Positions 25,601 to 33,186 are shown, counted from the first letter of the stretch. The stretch: 61,366 bases of DNA from Luteococcus sanguinis (GCF_039527675.1 NZ_BAAAKI010000008.1:1-61366); one strand, 5' to 3'. Numbers and translations: made by a program. The notes: generated by a model from the letters alone, not told the origin.

Positions 25601-26363
25601 GGCACAGCCCCTGGATCACCGGGATGTCGAGCGCGGTCATCCGGGCGACGTCCCAGCTCTCGTCGTCCTCACCGGCGGACGCGGTGGCCGGGGTCGATCC
25701 ACCGGCGGCCAGGACGGTGACGACGAGCGCGTCCAGCGTCCCGAGGGCTTCGTAGAGTTCGTCGGGAGCGGCGCGCAGGGAGCCCGCATGGATCGGCAGC
25801 CCGATGGCCTGGCCGGTGGCGTCGATGGCATCGGCGAGGTCATGGGCGAAGGCGTTGTTCCCGGCGACGTGCTGCGCGCGGTAGTAGAGAACGCCGACGC
25901 GTGGCACGCCCTCACGATCCCGCAGCTTGTCGAGGGGCCTGGGCGCCCAACCCCAGCTCGGGACCGACACCGGTGGCTCGAAACCCTCGCCGGTCAACAG
26001 CACCGTGTCGGACAGGAAGCCGTGCAGCTGTTTCAGGTTCTCCGGGCCACCCTCGGCCAGGTAGGCGTGGGCCTGCGCGGCAACGCCCATCGGCACCGTC
26101 GACAGCTCCATCAGTTCCGCGCTGGGGGCCTGCTCACCGCCCAGCACCACCATCGGGACGCCAGCCGCGAGCACCTTGGTGAACCCGGAACACAGGTCCT
26201 GCGGGCCACCCAGGATCCGCGCCACCACCAGGTCGCAGCCGCGCAGCTCGTCCAGCAGGCCCTGGTGTGCGGGACGGGAGGGGTTCGCGAGCACATAGTC
26301 GGCGCCACTCGCGCGGGCCGAGAGCAGGTCGGTGTCGGACGTGGACAGCAGCGCGAGACGCAT
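22692..26363 (-). CDS. cobN: Cobaltochelatase subunit CobN
   Basis: The large corrin-binding subunit of the ATP-dependent aerobic cobaltochelatase, 1223 aa, related to magnesium chelatase H. It starts MRLALLSTSDTDLLSARAS; HLGKHGSMEWLPGKTAALS and GVLYYRAQHVAGNNAFAHDL are clear CobN/ChlH motifs. GGAGGAG lies just before the ATG. It overlaps cobF by 4 nt and is preceded by a cobalamin riboswitch. About residues 747-767 contain a threefold minisatellite (GSVGEGS) in what should be a linker. Its ATPase partner is the AAA/VWA protein encoded 6 kb away under a separate riboswitch. Confidence 0.96.
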   Translation of the reverse strand: MRLALLSTSDTDLLSARASGADYVLANPSRPAHQGLLDELRGCDLVVARILGGPQDLCSGFTKVLAAGVPMVVLGGEQAPSAELMELSTVPMGVAAQAHAYLAEGGPENLKQLHGFLSDTVLLTGEGFEPPVSVPSWGWAPRPLDKLRDREGVPRVGVLYYRAQHVAGNNAFAHDLADAIDATGQAIGLPIHAGSLRAAPDELYEALGTLDALVVTVLAAGGSTPATASAGEDDESWDVARMTALDIPVIQGLCLTSSRAEWEASDDGVTPLDAANQIAIPEFDGRIIGPPFSFKEFDADGLPRYVADPERCARLAQLVVRHARLRRIPNADKKLALVFSAYPTKHARIGNAVGLDTPVSAIRLLRRLRDEGYDLGGDNDVTRLLDTDDDVAAGTALIHQLIAAGGQDEEWLTNAQLTDAHVRITSEQYREWTRDLPAELRDAMAEAWGEGPGTLYVNDAGELVLATLPVGNIVILVQPPRGFGENPVAIYHDPDLAPSHHYIGAYRWIEHGFGADAVVHLGKHGSMEWLPGKTAALSKACGPDAAIGSLPFIYPFLVNDPGEGAQAKRRAHAVIVDHLVPPMARAESYGDIARLEQLMDEHANIAAMDPGKLPAVRGEIWALMRAAEMHRDLGLDERPQDEEFDDFLLHVDGWLCEVKDAQIRDGLHVLGAAPVGEARVNLVLAILRATQVWSGSRGSVPGLRVALGLGVDDPLTRVDEVEQQARALVQGMEDAGWDVSAIESVIAGSGSVGEGSGSVGEGSGSVGEGSGNVREDVAKVLRFAAQQVVPRLDRTTDELDAVVHALAGGFVPAGPSGSPLRGLVNVLPTGRNFYTVDPRAVPSRLAWQTGQAMAESLVARHLEETGEYPKQVGLSVWGTSAMRTSGDDIAEVLALLGVRPEWDEASRRVSELVVVPLEELGRPRIDVTVRISGFFRDAFPHVVRMLDDAVQLVAALAEPSEQNYVRAHTDADLAEHGDLRRATTRIFGSKPGSYGAGILQVVESGNWRSDDDLAEVYTTWGGYAYGRELDGVPASDDMRQNYRRIQVAAKNVDNLESDVLDSDDYYQFHGGMVATVRALTGVEPKAYVGDSTSPDRVRTRSLAEETARVFRARVVNPRWISAMQRHGYKGAFELAATVDYMFGFDATAGVVHDWMYDKVAREYVLDDTNQQFMREVNPWALRGIVERLHEAADRGLWAEPDAELMAQMQAVYLELEGDLEEGQ
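24061..24123. repeat. 21-bp tandem repeat, three copies, inside cobN
   Basis: TCACCGACGCTCCCCGACCCC occurs three times, the last with one mismatch (CGGAC for CGAC context). Read on the minus strand it gives a repeated G-S-V-G-E-G-S unit. Confidence 0.95.
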
Positions 26364-26384
26364 CGTGGCTCCTCCGTCGGGGTT

Positions 26385-26525
26385 CTCGCCCCGGATGGTC
26401 AGGTGGGATCACCCGTGGCCAGTGTCTGGCTGCCCCTCGGCCGGGAAGACCCAGAGGACACAGTGGCGGAACCGCCCCGGACTCGCACCGGGTTCCTTGC
26501 CACGAGCTGCGCCAACCCTAGCCGG
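26385..26525 (-). promoter_or_regulatory. Cobalamin riboswitch upstream of cobN
   Basis: On the minus strand, GGAACCCGGTGCGAGTCCGG is followed by GGCGGTTCCGCCACTGTG at 26458-26475, the B12 core, and then by GCAGCCAGACACTGGCC. A TAGGGT -10 box on the same strand (26515-26520) lies just upstream. It should repress cobN-cobF-cobK when adenosylcobalamin is plentiful. Confidence 0.92.
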
Positions 26526-26529
26526 GCTG

Positions 26530-26700
26530 GCCAGCCGCTGTGCGAGGATGTCAGCCAGCACAACTCCACACCCCATGTCGGGAGCGAGGAAGCCGGACGA
26601 GCCGGCACGGTCGCGCCACTGTGTTCGTCCCCTGCACGACGAGGGACGGGAGCCAGGAACTCGCCCGCCATGGAATCCGACTACCCGGGACGCGTCATCC
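26530..26700 (+). promoter_or_regulatory. Cobalamin riboswitch upstream of cbiM
   Basis: GGAAGCCGGACGAGCCGGCA is followed by CGGTCGCGCCACTGTG (26608-26623) and GGGAGCCAGGAACTC (26648-26662). It faces away from the cobN riboswitch, with under 20 bp between the two elements, and precedes cbiMNQO-cobA. Confidence 0.92.
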
Positions 26701-26713
26701 CGAAGGGACCACC

Positions 26714-27373
26714 ATGCACATAGCCGAGGGCTTTCTCTCCCCCATCCAGTGCGCCATCTGGTACGGCGCGAGCGCGCCGTTCGTCGTCCACGGTGCCCGC
26801 GCCGTGATCGCGGAGACCCGCAAGAACCCCGAGAACCGAATGCTGCTGGGGGCTGCCGGCGCGTTCACCTTCGTCCTTTCGGCGATCAAGCTGCCCTCGG
26901 TGACCGGATCGTCCTCGCACCCGACCGGGACGGGTCTGGGCTCGGTGCTCTTCCGTCCCCCGGTGATGGCCTTCCTGGGGACGGTCGTGCTCCTCTTCCA
27001 AGCCTTGTTGCTCGCCCACGGCGGCATCACGACGCTGGGCGCCAATGCCTTCTCGATGGCCATCGTCGGGCCGTGGGCTGGGTATGCGGCATGGCGGACG
27101 CTGCGTCGATTCGGCACATCGGTGGCGGTCTTCGCCGCGATGGCGCTGGCTGACCTGGCCACCTACGTCACCACCTCGGTGCAGCTCGCGATCGCATACC
27201 CGGACGCATCGTCCGGCATCGCCGGCGCACTGGCCAAGTTCCTCGGGATCTTTGCTGTGACACAGATCCCGCTCTGCGTGATGGAGGGTCTGCTGGGTGT
27301 GCTGGTGCTGCGCTTCCTGTCCCGGGTTGCGGCTGACGACCTCAACCGGATGGGGGTGTTGGCCGATGCGTGA
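26714..27373 (+). CDS. cbiM: Cobalt ECF transporter S component CbiM
   Basis: CbiM is the metal-binding membrane subunit of the CbiMNQO cobalt importer. It begins MHIAEGFLSP, where Met1, His2 and the N-terminal amine bind the cobalt ion, and contains LSAIKLPSVTGSSSHPTGTGLG with a second conserved His. It has about six transmembrane segments in 219 aa. The B12 riboswitch directly upstream means cobalt import is turned down when the vitamin is abundant. It overlaps cbiN by 8 nt. Confidence 0.96.
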   Translation: MHIAEGFLSPIQCAIWYGASAPFVVHGARAVIAETRKNPENRMLLGAAGAFTFVLSAIKLPSVTGSSSHPTGTGLGSVLFRPPVMAFLGTVVLLFQALLLAHGGITTLGANAFSMAIVGPWAGYAAWRTLRRFGTSVAVFAAMALADLATYVTTSVQLAIAYPDASSGIAGALAKFLGIFAVTQIPLCVMEGLLGVLVLRFLSRVAADDLNRMGVLADA

Positions 27374-27740
27374 TCGTCGCTGGAACACCCACCTGCTGAG
27401 CACTGCTGCGCTGGTTGTCGCGATCGTCGCCATCTTCGCCGCGTCGCTGTGGTTCGGACGTCCACACGACGGCCAGGAAGGTTTCGCCGGGACGGACGCC
27501 GTGGTCACCGAGACCCTCTCCGAGTCGGGCGTCGAACCATGGTTCAAGCCGCTCTTCTCACCTGGCAGCTCCGAGATCGAGTCCGGCCTGTTCGCGCTGC
27601 AGGCGGCGATCGGGGCCGGGCTGTTCGGGTACTTCGTCGGCAACCTTCGGGGGCGTCAGGTCGAGCGCGCCGGGCATTCCTCCAGCACCGACGATCCCGA
27701 GCACCCCGACTCCTCAAGCAGCCAGGTCGACGAGGGCTGA
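27366..27740 (+). CDS. cbiN: Cobalt ECF transporter accessory subunit CbiN
   Basis: A 124-aa membrane protein with two transmembrane helices (about 11-29 and 77-92) flanking a periplasmic loop with FAGTDAVVTETLSESGVEPWFKP, as in CbiN. CbiN helps CbiM load cobalt. The C-terminal tail after about residue 95 is Ser/Asp-rich and extra to the family. It begins before the cbiM stop and ends on the cbiQ start. Confidence 0.92.
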   Translation: MRDRRWNTHLLSTAALVVAIVAIFAASLWFGRPHDGQEGFAGTDAVVTETLSESGVEPWFKPLFSPGSSEIESGLFALQAAIGAGLFGYFVGNLRGRQVERAGHSSSTDDPEHPDSSSSQVDEG

Positions 27741-28519
27741 TGCACGCGCACTGGATCGACGACGCGGCCTGGGCCTCGCCCTGGCGCGCTCGGCAGGTCG
27801 GCGAGAAGGTCGTGCTCAGCCTCGGCCTCGTGCTCACCGCGCTGGTGCTGCCCCCATGGCCGACGACAATGCTCGTGAGCCTGGTCGCGGCCGTGGTCAT
27901 CGTCGGTTTCGCGCGGATCCCGGCCCGGGTGCTGCTGCTGGTGATGGCCGCACCACTGGCCTTCATCGCCATCTCCGCGGTCTCGGTGGTGCTCGGGGTC
28001 GGGGTCGCGGCGGCGGACGTCTGGTGGCGCTGGGGTCCGTTCTCGATCGGTCCCGACGGGCTGGCGCGCGCCGCCGGATTGGTCGGGCACTCGATCGCCG
28101 GCACGCTCGCGCTGATGGTGCTGGCCACCACCACCCCGATGGTCGACCTGCTCACCTGGGCCCGGCGGCTGCACCTGCCCGGCCCGCTGGTGGAGATCGC
28201 CTCGCTGACCTACCGGATGCTGTGGGTGCTGCTCGCCACCACGCTGTCGATCCGCGAGGCGCAGGTGGCGCGATTGGGGGACACCCCACGCGGGCGGGGA
28301 GCGCTGCGCCGCCGGATGCAGGCCGCCGGGAATGCGGCCGGTTCGGTGCTCGTCCGGTCATGGACGCGGGCACGCCGACTCGAGGACGGGCTGGCCGGCC
28401 GCGGGTACGAATCCAGCCTCACGACCCTTGCCCCGAAACGCGTTGCCAGCTGGACCTTGCGAGCAGGAACCGCGGTGGTGCTGGCGCTGGTGTGGATGAT
28501 CAGCTGGCAGGCGCGATGA
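27740..28519 (+). CDS. cbiQ: Cobalt ECF transporter T component CbiQ
   Basis: The transmembrane coupling subunit of the cobalt importer, 259 aa with about five to six hydrophobic segments. The cytoplasmic coupling region is recognisable as SIREAQVARLGDTPRGRGALRR and the second motif RARRLEDGLAGRGYES, which contact the CbiO ATPase. TGATG joins it to cbiN, and ATGA joins it to cbiO. Confidence 0.93.
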   Translation: MHAHWIDDAAWASPWRARQVGEKVVLSLGLVLTALVLPPWPTTMLVSLVAAVVIVGFARIPARVLLLVMAAPLAFIAISAVSVVLGVGVAAADVWWRWGPFSIGPDGLARAAGLVGHSIAGTLALMVLATTTPMVDLLTWARRLHLPGPLVEIASLTYRMLWVLLATTLSIREAQVARLGDTPRGRGALRRRMQAAGNAAGSVLVRSWTRARRLEDGLAGRGYESSLTTLAPKRVASWTLRAGTAVVLALVWMISWQAR

Positions 28520-29421
28520 CACTCGCTCTCGAGGCATCGGGGCTGGTGGCCGGGCACGGACGCACCTCCGTCCTGACCGGCGCCGACCTCCGATTGCCCT
28601 CAGGTTGCCGGTTGGCCCTGCTGGGCGCCAATGGGTCGGGCAAGACGACGCTGTTGCGCTGCTTGTCAGGGGCGCATCGTCCGTCCGCTGGCCGAGTGCT
28701 GGTCGACGGACGTCCGCTGGCCCATGACCGCACCGGATTGCGGGAACACCGACGCAACGTCCAACTGGTGCTGCAGGACCCGGACGACCAACTGTTCAGC
28801 GCGGACGTCGCACAGGACGTCTCCTTTGGTCCGATGAACCTTGGCCTGGACGAAGACGAGGTGCGCAACCGGGTGGAGGAGGCGCTGGGCCTGCTCGGTG
28901 TCACCCATCTGACCGCTCGTCCGACGCACCAGCTCAGTTACGGCGAACGCAAGCGGGTCGCGACGGCGGGTGCGGTCGCGATGCGGCCGCGGGTGCTGCT
29001 GCTGGACGAGCCGACGGCGGGACTCGACCCGGTCGGGGTCCACGAGATGCTCGCTGCGCTGGAGCGGCTGGTTGGGTCCGGCACAACCGTGGTGCTCGCC
29101 ACCCACGACGTCGACCTGGCGCTGGCCTGGGCAGACGAGGCGGCGGTCGTCGCCGACGGACGGGTGCTCCAAGGCCCCACCCCCGAGGTGTTGGACGACG
29201 CCGACCTGCTGGTCCGGGCCCGGCTCCACCGCCCCTGGCCCCTGGAGCTCGCATCCCGGCTGGGGCTTCCCGGTCGCCCCCGCCACCTGGACGAGGTCCA
29301 CGCCCTGCTCTCCACGTTCCCCGGGCCCACGCGTACAAACCCCGAACCGGTCGAGGGATCCTCCCCGCCAGCCGAATCCACCCCTGACCTCGCCCCCAAA
29401 CCATGGAAGGATTCCGCGTGA
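28516..29421 (+). CDS. cbiO: Cobalt ECF transporter ATPase CbiO
   Basis: The ABC ATPase that powers cobalt import. Walker A is GANGSGKTTL (residues 37-46), the Q-loop is in LVLQDPDDQLFSADVAQDV, the signature is LSYGERKR and Walker B is VLLLDEPTAGLDP, followed by the H-loop in TVVLATHDVDLAL. At 301 aa it exceeds most CbiO proteins by a low-complexity Pro/Ser tail that contains a PEPVEG-type repeat. It overlaps cobA. Confidence 0.96.
   Translation: MTLALEASGLVAGHGRTSVLTGADLRLPSGCRLALLGANGSGKTTLLRCLSGAHRPSAGRVLVDGRPLAHDRTGLREHRRNVQLVLQDPDDQLFSADVAQDVSFGPMNLGLDEDEVRNRVEEALGLLGVTHLTARPTHQLSYGERKRVATAGAVAMRPRVLLLDEPTAGLDPVGVHEMLAALERLVGSGTTVVLATHDVDLALAWADEAAVVADGRVLQGPTPEVLDDADLLVRARLHRPWPLELASRLGLPGRPRHLDEVHALLSTFPGPTRTNPEPVEGSSPPAESTPDLAPKPWKDSA
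29341..29357 (+). repeat. PEPVEG-type repeat copy in the cbiO tail
   Basis: CCCGAACCGGTCGAGGG reads PEPVEG in frame within the non-conserved C-terminal tail of CbiO. Confidence 0.6.
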
Positions 29422-30176
29422 TCAACTCCCTCGCCCCCCTGCAACCCGGAACCGTCACGCTCGTCGGCGGCGGGCCCGGTGACCCGGGCTTGGTCACCGT
29501 CGCGGGACTCCGGGCTGTGCAACAGGCCGACGTGCTGTTGGTCGACCACCTCGCCCCCCAGGAACTCCTGCAGGAGGCGCCCGAGGGCTGCGAGGTCGTC
29601 GACGTCGCCAAGTTGCCGCGCGCCGAGTTCGTCCCGCAGGAGCGCATCAACCAGCTGCTGGTCGAGCACGCCCGGGCCAGTCGCCGGGTGGTCCGGTTGA
29701 AGGGCGGCGACCCCTTCGTCTTCGGCCGCGGCAGCGAGGAGTGGGAGGCTTGCGCCGCAGCCGGTGTAGCGGTGCAGGTGATCCCGGGTATCTCGTCGTC
29801 CATCGCCGCGGGTGAGCTCGCGGGCATCCCGGTGACCCATCGTGGCTTGTCCCAGGGGTTCACCGTGGTCAGCGGACATGTCCCGCCGGGTGACCCGCGC
29901 AGCCAGGTCGACTGGGCCGCGATCGCCCAACCCGGGCTGACGATCGTGGTGCTGATGGGGGTCGCCAATCTCCCGGCGATCGTGGACGCACTGGTCGACG
30001 GGGGCCTGTCCCCGGCAACCCCGGCAGCCGTCGTCGCCGACGCAGCCTCCGCGAGCATGCAGGTCTTCCGTGGCACGCTCGCCTCGATCGTGGCCGATGC
30101 CGCCGGTGTCCACCCGCCAGCCGTCACCATCATCGGTGCGGTCGCCGGCTGGGACGCCAACGCGACAGCACGCTGA
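29418..30176 (+). CDS. cobA: Uroporphyrinogen-III C-methyltransferase
   Basis: CobA methylates uroporphyrinogen III at C-2 and C-7 with SAM to give precorrin-2, the entry to corrin and siroheme synthesis. Motifs: VTLVGGGPGDPGLVTVAGLRAV, VVRLKGGDPFVFGRGSEE, VIPGISSSIAAGELAGIPVTHRG and VVLMGVANL. The GTG at 29418 is preferred to the ATG at 29403 because GGAAGGA lies 6 nt before it and it overlaps the cbiO stop. The stand-alone form (252 aa) lacks the HemD or CysG partners. It ends the riboswitch-controlled cobalt import unit. Confidence 0.95.
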   Translation: MINSLAPLQPGTVTLVGGGPGDPGLVTVAGLRAVQQADVLLVDHLAPQELLQEAPEGCEVVDVAKLPRAEFVPQERINQLLVEHARASRRVVRLKGGDPFVFGRGSEEWEACAAAGVAVQVIPGISSSIAAGELAGIPVTHRGLSQGFTVVSGHVPPGDPRSQVDWAAIAQPGLTIVVLMGVANLPAIVDALVDGGLSPATPAAVVADAASASMQVFRGTLASIVADAAGVHPPAVTIIGAVAGWDANATAR

Positions 30177-30184
30177 CCCCACCC

Positions 30185-30391
30185 TCAGCCCAGGTCGATC
30201 CGCGCACCCATCACGATCGTCCGGTCGGTCGGCAGGTGCAACACCGCTGCCCCGTCCGCGGCATTGTGGTGCATGGTCAGGAAGAGCGGCTCTCGTAGGG
30301 CATTCCAGCCCTGTCGATGGCCGACGAGCTCGGTGCGGGAGAGGAAGTACCGGGGGCGCAGCTGCCGGGCATCGCACCGTCGCCGGGCAAC
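30185..30391 (-). pseudogene. Remnant of a KUP potassium transporter C-terminus
   Basis: The minus strand encodes about 68 residues that match the end of KUP/Kup potassium uptake proteins: YFLSRTELVG, then WNALREPLFLTMHHNAAD and LPTDRTIVMGARIDLG before the stop. In this family the C-terminus normally ends with a leading Y-F-L-S-R strand, an R-N-A stretch and V-V-x-G-x-x-I-E. The frame is closed upstream by a stop at 30392-30394, no start codon is usable, and the membrane domain of about 500 residues is missing. It is probably the tail of a deleted gene. Confidence 0.6.
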
Positions 30392-30423
30392 TCACGGCGA
30401 CGCATGCCGCCCGGGCATGAAGA

Positions 30424-30471
30424 AGCCCGCGGGGTGTACGTCCGGTGGACGAATCCGGACCCCCGCGGGCT
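30424..30471 (-). terminator. Strong hairpin after the 12-codon ORF
   Basis: AGCCCGCGGGG pairs with CCCCGCGGGCT, with an inner GTCCGG:CCGGAC stem. On the minus strand it is followed by TTCTTCAT, so it can end a short transcript carrying the 12-codon ORF. It could also stop readthrough from cobA on the other strand. Confidence 0.75.
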
Positions 30472-30512
30472 CGATGACTGGTGGGATTCACCAGGAAGTC
30501 CCGATGGGCTGC

Positions 30513-30551
30513 CTAGCGGCCAGCCACCTCACTCGTCCTGTGGAAATACAT
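30513..30551 (-). CDS. 12-codon ORF with an ideal ribosome binding site
   Basis: The ORF reads MYFHRTSEVAGR and then TAG. AAAGGAGGTGG (30559-30569) lies 7 nt upstream of the ATG and is fully complementary to the end of 16S rRNA, stronger than for any annotated gene in this window. A hairpin terminator follows 41 nt after the stop. This makes a compact stand-alone transcription unit of about 200 nt. The peptide has no signal sequence or membrane segment. It could be a leader peptide, a regulatory translation event, or a small functional peptide; I have only the signals and the short frame as evidence. Confidence 0.5.
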   Translation of the reverse strand: MYFHRTSEVAGR

Positions 30552-30781
30552 CCTCGGACCACCTCCTTTCCGTGTGCCTCCACGCTAGGTCGGCTCCCGC
30601 GGGAAGGCAATGGGTTTTCCAACAACCGGGACGACCCGGTAGTCTGGAGCGGTTGGCCCGACCAGTTCTGCAGCGGGCCCTCGGTGATCGGAACCGGTGG
30701 CACAGCCCCGGATCCGCTGGCCGCGCCGCACCGCCACAGGGTGGAACAAGCTGAGCGCGCCGTGCAGGACACCGACCAAGA

Positions 30782-32326
30782 TTGGTTCACCAACCCTTGT
30801 CAGAGTTCGTTTCACTGGGCGTTGCCCAGACGCTGTCCGATGCCCTCTCCACCCGCGGCATCACCTCTCCCACCCCGATCCAGGCGGCCACGCTGCCCGA
30901 CTCCTTGGCCGGACGCGACGTCCTTGGCCGCGGTCGCACCGGATCGGGCAAGACCTTCGCCTTCGGGCTCCCGCTGGTCCAGCACCTGCTCGAGCAGCCC
31001 AGGCGCCGCACCGCCAAGCAGCCCCGTGCGCTCGTGCTGGCCCCCACCCGTGAGCTGGCCTCCCAGATCGAGGAGTCGCTGCAGACCCTGCTCGCCACCA
31101 CCGAGCTCAACGCGCTGACCATCTTCGGCGGCGTCGGCCAGAACCCGCAGGTACGCGCCCTGTCCCGCGGCGTCGACGTGCTGATCGCCTGCCCCGGCCG
31201 CCTGCTCGACCTGATGGGCCAGGGCGCGGTCTCCCTCGCGTCCGTCGAGGTCGTCGTGCTCGACGAGGCCGACCACATGGCCGACATGGGCTTCCTGCCG
31301 ATGGTGCGCAAGATCCTCGACAAGGTGCCCGCCGACTCGCAGAAGATGCTCTTCTCGGCCACCCTCGACAACGGCATCGACGTGCTGGTGAAGCGTTACC
31401 TGCACCAGCCCGTCATCCACGAGGCCGACTCGGCCGTCTCCCCGGTCTCGACCATGGACCACCACGTCCTCGAGGTCACCTCGTCGGGCAACAAGACCGA
31501 CGTGCTGGCCGATCTGGCCGCCTCCCCGGGCAAGACGATCCTGTTCACCCGCACCAAGCACGGCGCAAAGAAGCTCGCCAAGCAGCTGCTGGCCAAGGGC
31601 GTCCCCGCGGTCGACCTGCACGGCAACCTCGCGCAGAACGCCCGCACCCGCAACATGGAGGCCTTCCACTCCGGCCGCGTCGAGACCCTGGTGGCCACCG
31701 ACATCGCCGCTCGCGGCATCCACGTCGACGACGTCGACCTGGTCGTCCACGCCGACCCGCCGGCCGAGCACAAGGCCTACCTGCACCGCTCCGGACGCAC
31801 CGCCCGCGCGGGCAAGGCCGGGACGGTCGTCACCATCGCCACGCCCGAGCAGCGCGGCGAGGTCCGCGGACTGATGCGCGCCGCCAAGATCAAGCCGCGG
31901 GTCAGCAACGCCGACCGCGCGGTACTGGACGAGCTGGCCCCCGGCGCGCGCACCTACCTCAGCCCGTCCGATGCCGAGTCAACCGCCTACCCGGATCGTC
32001 CCGACGCCGAGCAGACCCGCTCCCGGCAGGGTGGCGGTCAGGGTGGACGCGGACGCGGGGGTTCCGGTCAGGGTCGCTCCGGCGGCCAGGGTCGCCCCGG
32101 CGGCCAGGGTGGGGGTTCCGGACGTGGTCGCGGCACCCGCGGTGGCCGGGGACGCGGTGACGCAGCCCCCGCCAGCCAGGGTGGCAGCCAGCAGGGCTCA
32201 TCCACCGACCATGCCAATGGTTCGGGCCGCGCGCGTCGTCCCGGTGGCGCGCCGAGGGGCACTTCGGCGGCTGCTTCGAGCAAGGGCGCGGCTGGTTTCT
32301 CCAGTGCATTGGGTCGTCGTCGCTGA
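30782..32326 (+). CDS. DEAD-box ATP-dependent RNA helicase
   Basis: A cytoplasmic RNA helicase with all core motifs: Q motif SPTPIQAATLP, motif I GRTGSGKT, Ia PTRELASQ, II VLDEADHM, III FSATL, V ATDIAARGIH and VI HRSGRTARAG. After about residue 400 comes an RGG-like tail full of GGQGG, GRGRG and GGSGRGRG repeats, typical of RNA-binding extensions in actinobacterial DEAD-box proteins. The start is unusual: TTG at 30782 (MVHQPLSEF) is the only codon that gives a normal N-terminus; AGGA lies 13 nt upstream. A hairpin follows the stop. Confidence 0.9.
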   Translation: MVHQPLSEFVSLGVAQTLSDALSTRGITSPTPIQAATLPDSLAGRDVLGRGRTGSGKTFAFGLPLVQHLLEQPRRRTAKQPRALVLAPTRELASQIEESLQTLLATTELNALTIFGGVGQNPQVRALSRGVDVLIACPGRLLDLMGQGAVSLASVEVVVLDEADHMADMGFLPMVRKILDKVPADSQKMLFSATLDNGIDVLVKRYLHQPVIHEADSAVSPVSTMDHHVLEVTSSGNKTDVLADLAASPGKTILFTRTKHGAKKLAKQLLAKGVPAVDLHGNLAQNARTRNMEAFHSGRVETLVATDIAARGIHVDDVDLVVHADPPAEHKAYLHRSGRTARAGKAGTVVTIATPEQRGEVRGLMRAAKIKPRVSNADRAVLDELAPGARTYLSPSDAESTAYPDRPDAEQTRSRQGGGQGGRGRGGSGQGRSGGQGRPGGQGGGSGRGRGTRGGRGRGDAAPASQGGSQQGSSTDHANGSGRARRPGGAPRGTSAAASSKGAAGFSSALGRRR

Positions 32327-32343
32327 CCTGTACCTGCACGCCC

Positions 32344-32392
32344 ACGACTGGGGAAGTCCCGCTTGAGTTCGAGGCGGGGCCTCCCCAGTCGT
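32344..32392. terminator. Hairpin downstream of the helicase gene
   Basis: ACGACTGGGGA pairs with TCCCCAGTCGT and an inner GTCCCGC pairs imperfectly with GCGGGGC. It sits 18 nt after the helicase stop and before the glycine-rich gene, so it probably separates the two units. Confidence 0.7.
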
Positions 32393-32487
32393 TCGTCATG
32401 GGTTCACAGGGAGCGGACAGGGCGACTACAGCCGAGCACGGGCTTGGCTTCCCACACTGGTACCAAGCCCATAGGAAGGACCCCCAG

Positions 32488-33153
32488 ATGACCACGGACA
32501 GCACCGGCAACACCGGCGACGCGGTGGCCCGCTACCAGTACCTGCTGCGCACCGCTTCCCCAGACCAGATCGAGCAGGCGCACCAGCAGGCCTTCGCCGC
32601 GATGACCCCGGCCGAGCGCCAGGAGGTGCTCCAAGCCCTGTCGAAGACCTCAGAGGCCCCGGCCGACGCCTCCGCGTCCTCGTTGGCCCGTTCCGCCACC
32701 CGGCTCGAGGTGGCCCAGCCCGGCAGCCTGCAGAACGTCCTCGGCAGCGCGCAGTCGGCGATCGGCTCGTCCACCGGCAAGACGCTGCTGACCTCGGTCG
32801 CCGGCGGCTTCATCGGCTCGGGCATCTTCAGTGTGCTGACCGGCGGCGACGGGCTCGGCGGGCGTCCGGGCTTCCTGTCCCGGATCCTGGGCGGCGGCCT
32901 GTTCGGCAACCGCAACCACAACCAGTTCGGCAACCAGGGTGGCGGCTTGTTCGGAAGCAGTGGTGGCAACTTCTTCGGTGGGAACAACCGCGGCGGTGGC
33001 AGTGATTTCTTCGGCGGCGGCGGCGGTCCAGGCGGCGGTGGCGGCTTCTTCGGCGGCGGCCCCGGCGGTCGACCTGGTGGTGGCGGTCCCGGTGGCGGTG
33101 GCCCCGGTGGCGGTGGTCCTCGTGGAGGTGGTCCCGGTGGCGGCCCTCGCTGA
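32488..33153 (+). CDS. Glycine-rich protein, 221 aa
   Basis: The first 115 residues are a normal, partly helical sequence with an ARYQYLLRTASPDQIEQAHQQAF segment and a hydrophobic LLTSVAGGFIGSGIFSVL stretch that may enter a membrane. The rest is low-complexity: GGGLFGN, GGNFFGG, then long runs of Gly broken by Pro and Phe. I do not know a function. Proteins with an N-terminal helical domain and glycine-rich tail are common in actinobacteria. GGAAGGA lies before the ATG at 32488. Confidence 0.75.
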   Translation: MTTDSTGNTGDAVARYQYLLRTASPDQIEQAHQQAFAAMTPAERQEVLQALSKTSEAPADASASSLARSATRLEVAQPGSLQNVLGSAQSAIGSSTGKTLLTSVAGGFIGSGIFSVLTGGDGLGGRPGFLSRILGGGLFGNRNHNQFGNQGGGLFGSSGGNFFGGNNRGGGSDFFGGGGGPGGGGGFFGGGPGGRPGGGGPGGGGPGGGGPRGGGPGGGPR

Positions 33154-33186
33154 CCCGCTGCTGAGCGGCTCGTGCCGAGCCCGTTA

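Noticed and set aside
22647..26723. A 1358-codon plus-strand frame over cobN
   Set aside because: Antisense shadow; cobN on the other strand is unambiguous.
30555..30569. ACCACCTCCTTTC read as the 3' end of a 16S rRNA gene
   Set aside because: Only the anti-Shine-Dalgarno bases match. The preceding conserved 16S helix is absent. It is simply the complement of a strong ribosome binding site on the minus strand.
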